Assembly (NCBI RefSeq): GCF_900105385.1
Contig: NZ_LT629772.1
Location: forward strand, 5,580,001-5,644,000
Length of the DNA stretch: 64,000 nt
Reading direction: 5' to 3'
Source of the DNA: Microlunatus soli
GTDB taxonomy: Bacteria > Actinomycetota > Actinomycetes > Propionibacteriales > Propionibacteriaceae
Part shown: piece by piece, positions 53,528 through 62,194 of the stretch
Layout: each line of letters starts with the position of its first letter
Numbering within the stretch: the stretch's first letter is position 1
Translations under genes and position numbers: made by a program
Notes under the pieces: model-generated
Told to the model about the DNA's origin: nothing
Database searches by the model: none
The model's input: only the letters and a program-made list of their open reading frames with translations

Positions 53528-54670
53528 GTGACCACCGAACTGCCCCCAGCCCTGTCGGCCGACGGCCCGGTCGACCTGCTCGTCGTCGGCGCCGGAGTGA
53601 TCGGACTTGCCCATGCCGTCGAGGCCCACCTGCGGGGTCTGTCGGTGCTGGTGATCGATCGTGATGATCGCGCGGTCGGCGCCTCGGTACGCAACTTCGG
53701 CCACATCTGCATCACCCCGCAGGACGGCCGGGCGCTCGACCTCGCCATCGGTGGCCGTACCCGATGGCTCGAGCTGGCGGCCAAGGCGTCGGTGCCGGTC
53801 CTGGAATGCGGAACGCTGGTGCTGGCCCGCAGCGCGGCCGAGCTCGGTGTGCTGGAGGAGTTCGCCGAGCGCCGCGGCAGCGATCAGGTCCGGCTGCTCG
53901 GCAGGGCGGACGTCGGCAGACGACTGGCCGGCCATGATCCGGCCGTCATCGGCGGTGCGGAGTTACCTCTCGACCTGCGGACCGATCCCCGCCGCGCTGT
54001 GGCCGCCATCGCCGGCTGGCTGGTCGACCAGGGTGTCGAGATCCGCCGACGCACCACGGCGACGTCGTTCGAACAGGGGGTGGTCCGGACGACGCGCGGC
54101 CCGATTGCGGCCCGCAAGGTCGTCGTCGCGGTCGGCCACGATGTTGATCATCTGCTACCCGACATCGCCGACGAGGTCGGCCTGCGTCGTTGTGCCCTGC
54201 AGATGTTGCGGGTGGCGGCTCCCGATGATCTTCGCGTCGTGCCCGCGGTCCTGACCGGACTGTCGATGTTGCGCTATCCCGGTCTGGCCGCGACGTCGGC
54301 CGCACCGACGGTCCGGGAATCCTTTGGCCGGCAGGCGCCGGAGCTGCTCGACGCCGTGATGAATCTGATGTTCACCCAGCTCGACAACGGTGATCTGATC
54401 ATCGGCGACACCCACCGATACGCCCTCACCCACGAACCGTTCGACGACGAAGACGTTGCGGACCTGGTGCTGCGGGAGACCGCCCGGCTGTTGGGAGTCG
54501 GTGGGCTGACCGTCCGACAGCGCTGGCGCGGGATCTACGCCGACTCCGATCAGACCGACTTCCTGATCAAGGAACTGGGCGCCGACACCCGCGTGGTCTC
54601 GGTCACTTCCGGAATCGGCATGACCACCTCGCACGGGCTGGCTTCCGCAGTCCTCGACGACCTGCTCTGA
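53528..54670 (+). CDS. FAD-dependent oxidoreductase of a phosphonate locus (HpnW-like)
   Basis: A 380-aa DAO-family flavoenzyme. The FAD motif is LLVVGAGVIGLAHAVEAHLRGLSVLVIDRD, ASVRNFGHI follows, and the C-terminus GIYADSDQTDFLIKEL...GIGMTTSHGLA completes the fold. It matches the TIGR03364 family, proposed to oxidatively deaminate an aminophosphonate. GTG 53528 gives the FAD motif near residue 12; the frame is open upstream to 53390. Genes phnDCE follow on the same strand. It could supply the aldehyde for the phosphonatase-like hydrolase. Confidence 0.88.
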   Translation: MTTELPPALSADGPVDLLVVGAGVIGLAHAVEAHLRGLSVLVIDRDDRAVGASVRNFGHICITPQDGRALDLAIGGRTRWLELAAKASVPVLECGTLVLARSAAELGVLEEFAERRGSDQVRLLGRADVGRRLAGHDPAVIGGAELPLDLRTDPRRAVAAIAGWLVDQGVEIRRRTTATSFEQGVVRTTRGPIAARKVVVAVGHDVDHLLPDIADEVGLRRCALQMLRVAAPDDLRVVPAVLTGLSMLRYPGLAATSAAPTVRESFGRQAPELLDAVMNLMFTQLDNGDLIIGDTHRYALTHEPFDDEDVADLVLRETARLLGVGGLTVRQRWRGIYADSDQTDFLIKELGADTRVVSVTSGIGMTTSHGLASAVLDDLL

Positions 54671-54694
54671 ACGAATCCACCGAAAGGCCCTCTG

Positions 54695-55639
54695 ATGTCT
54701 GCAGACCGTTTCCGAACAAGACTCCGTACCGCCGTCGCCGGACTGGTGGCGGTGGTCCCGATCCTGGCCGTCGCCGTGTCGGGTTGCGGCGCCGATGCCA
54801 CGTCGGCGGCCGACGGGGAAGAGTCCGCCACCTGCCCGAACGGCCAGATCCGCTTCGGAGTCGAGCCGTTCGAGGATCCGGCCAAACTGACACCCGCGTT
54901 CACGGTGCTCGGCGATGCGCTGTCCAAGAAGCTGAACTGCCCGGTCAAGGTGCAGATCGTGGAGAACTACTCCGCCGAGGTTCTGGCGATGCAGAACGGC
55001 CAGTTGGAGATCGGCCAGTTCGGTCCGCTGGGCTACGTGTTCGCCTCGGATCGGGCCAAGGCCGAGCCGCTGGTCTCCTTCGGCGACGGCAGCGGCAAGC
55101 TCAGCACCTACAAGGCCGGCATCTGGGTGCCCAAGGACAGCCCGGTCAAGACGGTCGCCGACCTGAAGGGCAGATCATTGGCGCTGTCCAGCACCGGATC
55201 CACCTCCGGTGATGCGTTGCCGCGGTTCGCGCTCAAGCAGGCCGGCGTCGCCGAGTCCGCGGTCAAGATCGACTACGCCGGAGGACATCCGCAATCGATG
55301 CTGGCCTTGGTGAACGGCAAGGTCGACGCCGCCGAGATCAACACCCAGCAGCAGGCGACGGCGGCCGAGGCGGGCACCTTCGACGAGAGCAAGTTCCGCC
55401 GGATCTGGACCTCGGAGCCGATCCCCAACGATCCGATCACCGTTCCCGGTGATCTTGACCCGCAGCTGAAGAAGTCGATCAAGAACGCGCTGACCAGCCT
55501 GCCGAAGTCCGACGTCGCCAAGGTCGGTGCCTATCTCGATGTCGAGCCCGGTCCGCTGGTCCCGGTCACCAAGCAGACCTATCAGCCGTTGTTCGAGCTG
55601 GCCGAGACCCTCGGGCTGACCGAGAAGGACGCGGAATGA
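54695..55639 (+). CDS. phnD: Phosphonate ABC transporter substrate-binding lipoprotein
   Basis: A 314-aa PhnD-family protein. The signal ends in a lipobox, AVSGC (about Cys31). The mature domain begins RFGVEPFEDPAKLTPAFTVLGDAL, with NYSAEVLAMQNGQLEIGQFGPLGYV and KGRSLALSSTGSTSGDALPRF, the latter being the typical phosphonate oxyanion-binding segment. ATG 54695 with GAAAGG upstream. It overlaps phnC by 4 bp. Confidence 0.95.
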   Translation: MSADRFRTRLRTAVAGLVAVVPILAVAVSGCGADATSAADGEESATCPNGQIRFGVEPFEDPAKLTPAFTVLGDALSKKLNCPVKVQIVENYSAEVLAMQNGQLEIGQFGPLGYVFASDRAKAEPLVSFGDGSGKLSTYKAGIWVPKDSPVKTVADLKGRSLALSSTGSTSGDALPRFALKQAGVAESAVKIDYAGGHPQSMLALVNGKVDAAEINTQQQATAAEAGTFDESKFRRIWTSEPIPNDPITVPGDLDPQLKKSIKNALTSLPKSDVAKVGAYLDVEPGPLVPVTKQTYQPLFELAETLGLTEKDAE

Positions 55640-56481
55640 TCGCCGTACCCGAGTCCGGTTCGGCCGCGAACGGGCTGGCGCCGGCGCTGTCGATGCGAGG
55701 TTTGTCGGTACGGGGGCTGAGCAAGGAGTTCGGCGGTCGGATCGTGTTGCAGGACTTCGATCTCGACGTCGCCCCCGGCGAGGTCGTCGCCCTGCTCGGC
55801 GCGAACGGCTCGGGCAAGTCGACCGCGCTGAAATGTATCGTCGGGATCGAACGCCCGGACAGCGGCCGGATCCTGCTCGAGGGGGCAGACCTGACCGCGT
55901 TGACCGATCGAGCGCTGATCGATGCCCGGATGCGAACCGCCATGGTCTTCCAACAGATCCATCTGGTCCGCCGCCGGACCGCCTTGCAGAACGTGTGTTC
56001 CGGAGGGTTGGGCCGACTCTCGCTCGGTCGTTCCTTCATCTGGGCGGCCTTCCCCCGCACGTTGCGCGAGGAGGCCATGGCCTGCCTGGACCGGGTCGGC
56101 CTTGCCGACCGGGCCCATAATCGCGTCGCCGCGCTGTCCGGTGGTCAACAGCAGCGGGTCGCGCTGGCCCGTGCGCTGTGTCAACGCGCCGCCGTGCTGC
56201 TCGCCGACGAACCCGTGTCGGCCCTGGATCCCGCGGCGGCCGAGCAGGTGATGGCGCTGATGGTCGACCTCGCCCGGACCGAAGGACTGGCCGTCGCGGC
56301 CGTGCTGCACCAACCGGAGCTGGCCCGCCGGCATGCCGACCGGCTGGTCGGGCTGCGCGACGGGCGAATCGACTTCGCCGGCCGCAGTGCCGACATCGGT
56401 GCCGAACAGGTCGACGGGCTGTACCTGGCGCCGGCCGCTCGCAGTGTTGCCCACCATGATCAGAAACGGATCCCGGCATGA
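55636..56481 (+). CDS. phnC: Phosphonate ABC transporter ATP-binding protein
   Basis: A 281-aa ATPase. Walker A GANGSGKST near residue 56, Q-loop VFQQIHLVRRRTALQNV, signature LSGGQQQRVALARAL, Walker B VLLADEPVSALDP and His in VLHQPELARRHADR. VGRSFIWAAFPRTLREEAMACLDRVGL-type spacing is that of PhnC. ATGA overlaps at both ends place it in a translationally coupled phnDCE unit. Confidence 0.95.
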   Translation: MIAVPESGSAANGLAPALSMRGLSVRGLSKEFGGRIVLQDFDLDVAPGEVVALLGANGSGKSTALKCIVGIERPDSGRILLEGADLTALTDRALIDARMRTAMVFQQIHLVRRRTALQNVCSGGLGRLSLGRSFIWAAFPRTLREEAMACLDRVGLADRAHNRVAALSGGQQQRVALARALCQRAAVLLADEPVSALDPAAAEQVMALMVDLARTEGLAVAAVLHQPELARRHADRLVGLRDGRIDFAGRSADIGAEQVDGLYLAPAARSVAHHDQKRIPA

Positions 56482-57344
56482 CCTCCGCCGTACCCCGCTC
56501 CCGGTTCGCCCTGCGCCGATCGGTCGATGATCACCGCCCGGACCGGATGCCAGTACCTCCGCAGACCCTGCGACCGCAGCAGATCACCTCGGCGGCCGTG
56601 ATCATCGCCGTGCTGGTCGCAGCGCACGTCCTCGCCTGGCGGGGGACCGAGATCGCTCCGGACACCCTGGTCCGGGGCTGGGCCGGGATGGCGCGCTTCA
56701 TCGGCGAGGCGGTGCCACCCGACATCAGCTGGCCGACCGTGGTCGGTCCCGGCCTGCAGGCCTGCCTGGTGACACTGTGGATCGGCCTGCTCGGTACGAC
56801 GTTCTCGATCCCGTTCAGCTTCCTGCTGGCGATCCTGGGTTCGCGCGCGACCACCAGCAACGCGGTGGTCTACCAGGTGGCTCGAGGCCTGTTGTCGTTC
56901 CTGCGGGCGGTGCCGGACATCGTGTTCGCGTTGATCTTCGTCACCGCGGTCGGACTCGGTCCGTTCCCCGGCGTGCTGGCGTTGATGTTCCACAACACCG
57001 GAGTGATGGGCAAGTTGTGGTCGGAGGCGATGGAGGCGGTCGACCAGGGACCCGCCGAGGCGTTGCGGATCGCCGGCGCCGGGCGGACCCAGATCGCCCT
57101 GCACGCGATCTTCCCGGCCGTGCTGCCGCAGCTCATCGGGCTGTTGCTCTATCGCTTCGACGTCAACGTCCGCAGCTCGGTGGTGCTCGGCCTGGTCGGC
57201 GCCGGCGGCATCGGCTTCCTGATCAATCAGGCCATCCAACTGTTCCGTTTCGACCAACTGCTCAGCTACATCCTGATGGTGCTCATCCTGGTGATCGCAG
57301 TGGACCTGCTGAGCGCCGCCATCCGCCGCCGCCTCCAGACCTGA
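56478..57344 (+). CDS. phnE: Phosphonate ABC transporter permease
   Basis: A 288-aa permease with six predicted segments. TLWIGLLGTTFSIPFSFLLAIL, ARGLLSFLRAVPDIVFALIFVTAVGLGPFPGVLAL and the loop KLWSEAMEAVDQGPAEALRIAGA are characteristic of PhnE. Only one permease is encoded, implying a homodimer. The operon ends 28 bp before an unrelated start overlaid by a palindrome. Confidence 0.95.
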   Translation: MTSAVPRSRFALRRSVDDHRPDRMPVPPQTLRPQQITSAAVIIAVLVAAHVLAWRGTEIAPDTLVRGWAGMARFIGEAVPPDISWPTVVGPGLQACLVTLWIGLLGTTFSIPFSFLLAILGSRATTSNAVVYQVARGLLSFLRAVPDIVFALIFVTAVGLGPFPGVLALMFHNTGVMGKLWSEAMEAVDQGPAEALRIAGAGRTQIALHAIFPAVLPQLIGLLLYRFDVNVRSSVVLGLVGAGGIGFLINQAIQLFRFDQLLSYILMVLILVIAVDLLSAAIRRRLQT

Positions 57345-57352
57345 TCGGCGAA

Positions 57353-57373
57353 TAAGCTACGCTGCGTATCTTA
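57353..57373. promoter_or_regulatory. TetR-type operator palindrome at the start of the phosphotransferase gene
   Basis: The 21-bp sequence has the form TAAG-N-TACGC-N-GCGTA-N-CTTA, a palindrome perfect except for three positions, including the centre. It ends on the first base of the ATG. The TetR gene directly downstream is the obvious candidate binder. Confidence 0.7.
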
Positions 57374-59871
57374 TGAACCAGCGTGCAGCGGAAGTCGCGA
57401 TACGTCCGTTAGGAAGCGTCGGTGCCGGGGACCTGGCCACCGCAGGGGGCAAGGCGGCCAATCTCGGGGAGTTGATCGGGATCGGGATGCCGGTGCCGGA
57501 CGGCTTCGTGATCACCACCGACGCGTACCGCCGGCTGGCCGAGTCCGCTGCCGAGCTGACACCACAGCCGTCCGGATCGCCGGCCGGCCTGCAGAACGCC
57601 TGGGCCGGTGCGGTGATCCCGGACGACCTGCGGACGGAGATCGTCGACGCCTACCGCAGCTCGGGCGGAGGTCGGGTCGCGGTCCGATCCAGCGCCACCG
57701 CCGAGGACCTGCCCGGCGCTGCGTTCGCCGGGCAGCAGGACACCTACCTCGACATCGACGGCGACGAGGCGCTGCTGGACGCCGTACGGCGTTGCTGGGC
57801 GTCGTTGTGGACCGAACGGGCGATCGCCTATCGGGACCGGCTGGGGATCGCGCCGGACGATGTGACGATCGCGGTCGTCGTCCAACAGATGGCTCCGGCG
57901 TCGGTGGCCGGCGTGATGTTCACCGCCGATCCGGTGTCCGGCGAGCGGGACCGGGTGATCATCGATGCGGCGCCCGGGCTCGGCGAGGCGGTGGTCTCCG
58001 GTCTGGTCACCCCTGACCACTACCGGCTCGGCACCGACGGCACGGTCCTGGAACACCGCAGCGGAGAGCGCGGCACCGTGGTCGGCGCCGCGACGACCGC
58101 CGCAGCCGATGGTGAGTTGCTGCCGGCGGAGCTGCGCAGACTGGCCGAACTCGGTGGGCGAGTGGCGGCGCACTACCGGCGGCCGATGGACATCGAGTGG
58201 GCGATCGTCCGGGCGGCATCCGCCGACCACCACACCGTCGACGCGGGATCGGGCGGACGAGCCGGCGACGTGCGGCTGCTGCAGGCCCGACCGATGACCG
58301 GCCTGCCCAGCGAACCGGTCGAGCTGACGCCGTTGCAGCGCCGGACCAATCAGGTGGTCCTGGACTATCTGCCGATCCGGCCGTACCCGCTCGACCTGAC
58401 CACCTGGACCCAGCGCGGGGTGGCCAAGATGCTGGCCGACCTGGCCGCCAGCATCGGCATCCGGCTCGACCTGGCCGACGCCTTCGTCGAGACCGACGGC
58501 GTGGTCTCCTCCTTCCGTCCGGTCGACCCGCATCCGACCGCGGCAACGTTGCGGGCACCGGTCTCGTTGGCGCGCCGGATCCGCCGCTATCACGCCGATG
58601 CCTGGCGTCAGGATCCGCGATACCGGCGGTTCCGACGTCAGCTCGACGACCTCGGGAGACGTCCGGCATCCGGCCTTTCCTGGCAGGGATTGCTCCAACG
58701 GGTCGAGGACGCGTTGGCCGCAGCACAACTGATCACCGACCTGCGGGTGGACTACATGCCGTCGGCCGGCGCAGGGATGGGGCGGTTGCTGTTGATCAGC
58801 GCCGTTCTCGGCCGGCGTCGCCAGTTCGACGATCTGCTGACCGGGGCGCAGACGATCACGACGGTGATCAACCGGCGGCTGAGCGAGCTTGCGGGTGCCG
58901 CACGAGCGACGCCGGACCTGATGCGCCATGCCGAGCAGCTCTCCGGTGCCGAGTTGTACACCGCTGTGCAGCACGATTCGGCCTGCGGCCCGTTCGTTGC
59001 CGAGCTCGAGGACTTCCTTGCCGACTACGGATCCCGGGAGACCGACAGCCTGCTGGTGGTGAGCTCGCCGACCTGGGGTGACGCTCCGCATCGACTCCTG
59101 GACCTGATCATGATGCTGGCCCGGACCGAGGACCATGCGTCGAACCTGCCCGACGGCGTCGATCACGATCGATCGACGACATCGGTGCAGGGACTGCTCG
59201 GCCATCCCTTGCTGCGCAGCGCGTTCGCCCGACACCGGGTCCGGCGCGCGGTGGAAGCCGCCCGGGCCGGGGTGGTGGTCCGCGAGGACACCCACTTCGA
59301 ACTGATGCGCCCGGCGCCGCTGTTGCGGCAGGCACTGATCGAGATCGGCGAACGGATGGCGGACGCCGGCGTGCTGGCGGCTGCCGGTGACGTCTGGCAC
59401 CTGCGGCTGGAGGAGATCAGGCAGCTCGGTGCCCCGGAGGATGCCGGCGCGGAGCAGGTCGCCACCACCAGGGCGGCGGTCGAACAGCGGAAGGCGATCC
59501 GGGCCGGCTACGGCGCGGCTCCGCTGGTCAATGTGATCGCTCCCGAGCCGGTCGGCGACGCGTTGCTGGTCGGATCTCCGGCGAGCGCGGGCCAGGTCAC
59601 CGGACCGGTCCGGATCGTCCGTGGCCCGGACGATTTCGGTGCGCTGCGATCGGGTGAGGTGCTCGTCTGCCCGAACACCAATCCGTCCTGGACGCCGCTC
59701 TTCCAGCGCGCCATCGCCGTCGTCGCCGACACCGGAGGCGCCGGGTCGCATGCCGCGATCGTCGCCCGGGAGTACGGGATCCCGGCAGTGATGGGGACCC
59801 GCAACGGCACCAGCCGACTCACCGACGGACAGCGGGTGACCGTGGACGGTGATCATGGCCAGGTCCGCTGA
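57373..59871 (+). CDS. PEP/pyruvate-binding phosphotransferase, rifampin-phosphotransferase-like
   Basis: An 832-aa protein with the three-part layout of PEP synthases and rifampin phosphotransferase. The ATP-grasp N-terminal domain begins VGAGDLATAGGKAANLGELIGIGMPVPDGFVIT and has VRSSATAEDLPGAAFAGQQDTYLD and ASVAGVMFTADPVSGERD. A central substrate-like domain spans about 320-700. The swivelling His domain has the catalytic His793 in GGAGSHAAIVAREYGIPAVMGT. The C-terminal PEP/pyruvate barrel of PpsA is missing, and length fits Rph (about 830-870 aa). It may phosphorylate a polyketide-like drug or other acceptor. ATG 57373 is the end of an operator palindrome. Confidence 0.88.
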   Translation: MNQRAAEVAIRPLGSVGAGDLATAGGKAANLGELIGIGMPVPDGFVITTDAYRRLAESAAELTPQPSGSPAGLQNAWAGAVIPDDLRTEIVDAYRSSGGGRVAVRSSATAEDLPGAAFAGQQDTYLDIDGDEALLDAVRRCWASLWTERAIAYRDRLGIAPDDVTIAVVVQQMAPASVAGVMFTADPVSGERDRVIIDAAPGLGEAVVSGLVTPDHYRLGTDGTVLEHRSGERGTVVGAATTAAADGELLPAELRRLAELGGRVAAHYRRPMDIEWAIVRAASADHHTVDAGSGGRAGDVRLLQARPMTGLPSEPVELTPLQRRTNQVVLDYLPIRPYPLDLTTWTQRGVAKMLADLAASIGIRLDLADAFVETDGVVSSFRPVDPHPTAATLRAPVSLARRIRRYHADAWRQDPRYRRFRRQLDDLGRRPASGLSWQGLLQRVEDALAAAQLITDLRVDYMPSAGAGMGRLLLISAVLGRRRQFDDLLTGAQTITTVINRRLSELAGAARATPDLMRHAEQLSGAELYTAVQHDSACGPFVAELEDFLADYGSRETDSLLVVSSPTWGDAPHRLLDLIMMLARTEDHASNLPDGVDHDRSTTSVQGLLGHPLLRSAFARHRVRRAVEAARAGVVVREDTHFELMRPAPLLRQALIEIGERMADAGVLAAAGDVWHLRLEEIRQLGAPEDAGAEQVATTRAAVEQRKAIRAGYGAAPLVNVIAPEPVGDALLVGSPASAGQVTGPVRIVRGPDDFGALRSGEVLVCPNTNPSWTPLFQRAIAVVADTGGAGSHAAIVAREYGIPAVMGTRNGTSRLTDGQRVTVDGDHGQVR

Positions 59872-60457
59872 ACCAACAAGCAAGCGGCGCCGCGGTGCAG
59901 AGCTCGAGCAGGCGATCCTGGCCGCCGCGGTGCAGGAACTGCAACGGTCCGGCTATCACGAGCTGACAATGGAGGCCGTCGCGGCCCGGGCCGGTGCCAG
60001 CAAGAACTCGGTGTACCGGCGCTGGCCGACCAAGCGTCGGCTCGCGTTGGCCGCGGTCCGGGACGGACTGACCGGGACGGCAGACCTCGCCGACACCGGT
60101 GCCCTGCGCAGCGACCTGCTGGCGATCCTGCGCAGCATTGCCACACAGCTGGACGGGCCGACCGGTGTCGCTCTCCGGGTCGTCGTCGCCGAGTCGGTTG
60201 CCTCGGCGGACCGTTCCGGCTGGCTCCGTGATCATGGAGCCAGCACCAGTACGGCGATGATGGCCGAGATCGCCGACCGGGCCGATCAGCGCGGCGAGAT
60301 CGACCGATCCACGATCACCGAACGGGCGCTGGAGGTCGGCCCGGCGATGCTCCGCAATCACTTCCTGTTCGGTGGCCTACCGATCAGCGAGGCGTTGCTG
60401 ACCAGCATCGTCGACGAGGTGATCATCCCGCTGTGGACGACCGGCTCCGGCCGCTGA
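59855..60457 (+). CDS. TetR/AcrR-family transcriptional regulator
   Basis: A 200-aa repressor. HTH: EQAILAAAVQELQRSGYHELTMEAVAARAGASKNSVYRRWPTKRRLALAAV; C-terminal ligand/dimer domain of the TetR_C_16 or similar kind (LRVVVAESVAS...). ATG 59855 lies 17 bp inside the end of the phosphotransferase gene, so the two are co-transcribed, and the regulator likely binds the palindrome at 57353. This would be autoregulation with an inducing ligand. Confidence 0.92.
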   Translation: MARSAEPTSKRRRGAELEQAILAAAVQELQRSGYHELTMEAVAARAGASKNSVYRRWPTKRRLALAAVRDGLTGTADLADTGALRSDLLAILRSIATQLDGPTGVALRVVVAESVASADRSGWLRDHGASTSTAMMAEIADRADQRGEIDRSTITERALEVGPAMLRNHFLFGGLPISEALLTSIVDEVIIPLWTTGSGR

Positions 60458-60461
60458 CCGA

Positions 60462-61250
60462 TCAGGGCACCTGATCGGGCTGGGATAGCTCGGCATCGGT
60501 CTCCCGCAACCGGCTACGGCAACGGGATCGGATCGTCTGCACGAGTTCCGGCAGATCACTGGCGCTGCGGGCAGTGATCATCTGGGTGTCGATGTCGTCC
60601 AGTCCCGCCGTGCGGAGCAGCTGTTTGTCGTTGGTGATCCAGGTGCCCTCGGCGGCGAGGACCGCATGCGAGGTCACTGCCACGGCTTCGGCGAGCAGGC
60701 CGAGGCAGGCCGTCGCGCGACCGTGCGGAGCGTGATTCTTGGCCGCGTAGTCGAAGATCATCCGGGCCCGGGACCACCACTGATCGGGAGCCTGCTGTTG
60801 CAGAGCGGGCGGATACGCCGGGCGCGGCAGATCGCCCGCCAGCGTCCGATTGGCGGCCAGCTCGGCCAGCAGTAGGTAGCTCGGGATCCCGGCAACATGG
60901 AACAGCAACGGCTCGGTCCAGAAACGGCCCGCCCGGGCCTCGTCCCAGATCCGGTCGACCTCGTCCAGGTCGCGATAGTGCACGTCGACGGCGCGACCGT
61001 CGACGGTCAACCAGGCGCCGCCGTTGTAGATCCCGCCGCCCCAGCCGCCGAGCTCGGACACCTCACCCGGCCAGCCGATCGCCCGGAGATGCCGCGGGTC
61101 GAAATCGCCGCGGTAGTAGATCGCCAGGTCCCAGTCGCTGTCCGGCCGGGCTGTGCCCTGGGTCCGGGAGCCACCGAGCGCCACCGCCAGCACCTGCGGC
61201 AGACCGGCCAGTCGCCGGGACAACGCGTCGAGGAATTCGGAGTCGTTCAC
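60462..61250 (-). CDS. Nucleotidyltransferase-domain protein
   Basis: A 262-aa protein of the pol-beta-like nucleotidyltransferase superfamily. The motif GGSRTQGTARPDSDWDLAIYY gives the catalytic GS..Q...DSDWD set, with a third Asp in VDVHYRD. The helical C-terminal part resembles DUF4037/aminoglycoside-type enzymes. Substrate unknown; it may modify a small molecule or a toxin partner, but no partner gene is next to it. GTG 61250 lies 7 nt from GACTCT. Converges on the TetR gene with a 4-bp gap. Confidence 0.85.
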   Translation of the reverse strand: MNDSEFLDALSRRLAGLPQVLAVALGGSRTQGTARPDSDWDLAIYYRGDFDPRHLRAIGWPGEVSELGGWGGGIYNGGAWLTVDGRAVDVHYRDLDEVDRIWDEARAGRFWTEPLLFHVAGIPSYLLLAELAANRTLAGDLPRPAYPPALQQQAPDQWWSRARMIFDYAAKNHAPHGRATACLGLLAEAVAVTSHAVLAAEGTWITNDKQLLRTAGLDDIDTQMITARSASDLPELVQTIRSRCRSRLRETDAELSQPDQVP

Positions 61251-61332
61251 GTCAGGCAGAGTCGCAGCAGGAGGTTGCGAACGCCAGCCGATTACGGCAG
61301 TCGCAAACCGGGTCCGACGGGTCGAAGACCGA

Positions 61333-62055
61333 TCACTCCGTGCCGGTCCGGCGCAGTACTTCGCTGAGCCGTTCGGCCGCAGCGATCACGGCGGGTGCAT
61401 GCAGGCGGCCCGGTTGCCGGGAGAGCCGCTCGATCGGTCCGGAGACGCTGACCGCCGCGATCACCTTGCCGGATGGGGATCGGACCGGCGCGGACACCGA
61501 GGCGACACCCGGCTCCCGCTCACCGACCGAGTGTGCCCAACCGCGCCGACGGACCGCTGCCAGTGCCACCGCGGAGTAGCGCGAGCCACGCAGCCCGCGC
61601 TGCATCCGCTCCGGCTCTTCCCAGGCCAGCAGTATTTGTGCCGCCGACCCGGCGGTCATCGTCAGCTGGGAGCCGACCGGGACGGTGTCACGCAATCCCG
61701 ATTGACGTTCGGCGGCTGCGACGCAGATCCGGAAATCGCCCTGGCGGCGGAACAGCTGGGCCGACTCGCCGGTGATGTCGCGCAGCCGGGCGAGCACCGG
61801 CCCGGCTGTTGCCAGCAGGCGATCCTCGCCGGCCGCCGAGGCGAGCTCGCCGAGCCGTGGGCCGAGCACGAAGCGGCCCTGGAGGTCACGGCTGACCAGT
61901 CGATGGTGCTCGAGCGCGACGGCCAACCGGTGCGCCGTCGGACGGGCCAGCCCGGTCGCCGCGACCAGGCCCGCCAGGGTCGTCGGCCCGGTCTCCAAGG
62001 CGCCCAGAACGAGAGCCGCTTTGTCCAGAACGCCGACACCGCTAGAGTTGTCCAT
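61333..62055 (-). CDS. ltbR: IclR-family regulator of leuCD (LtbR/NdgR-like)
   Basis: A 240-aa IclR protein. The N-terminal HTH is GVGVLDKAALVLGALETGPTTLAGLVAATGLARPTAHRLAVALE and the effector domain ends ITGES...MTAGSAAQILLAW...VSVSGPIERL. The location divergent from leuC is the conserved actinobacterial position of LtbR/NdgR, which represses leuCD and some amino acid genes; the symbol rests on this synteny. ATG 62055 lies 6 nt from CAATAT, so leaderless. 140 bp separates it from leuC. Confidence 0.9.
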   Translation of the reverse strand: MDNSSGVGVLDKAALVLGALETGPTTLAGLVAATGLARPTAHRLAVALEHHRLVSRDLQGRFVLGPRLGELASAAGEDRLLATAGPVLARLRDITGESAQLFRRQGDFRICVAAAERQSGLRDTVPVGSQLTMTAGSAAQILLAWEEPERMQRGLRGSRYSAVALAAVRRRGWAHSVGEREPGVASVSAPVRSPSGKVIAAVSVSGPIERLSRQPGRLHAPAVIAAAERLSEVLRRTGTE

Positions 62056-62194
62056 GGCTTGATATTGCCGTCTCGAATGCTGGAATGCAAGCCGAGACGG
62101 CGAATCGGCCGCAAATCTTTGGTCAAGATCATCACCGAACCGGGGTCGACGCGCCGCGTCGACCGTCCGACCATCACAACAGGAAGAACCGGAC
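62056..62194. promoter_or_regulatory. ltbR-leuC divergent regulatory region
   Basis: GCCGTCTCG (62067-62075) and CGAGACGGC (62093-62101) form a perfect inverted repeat enclosing the direct repeat GAATGC-TG-GAATGC (62075-62088). The ltbR -10 box (CAATAT, minus strand, 62062-62067) abuts it. This is the likely LtbR operator. AGGAAG precedes leuC. Confidence 0.6.

Noticed and set aside
60462..61250. Nucleotidyltransferase as part of a toxin-antitoxin (MNT/HEPN) pair
   Set aside because: The protein is too long for MNT and no HEPN gene is adjacent.
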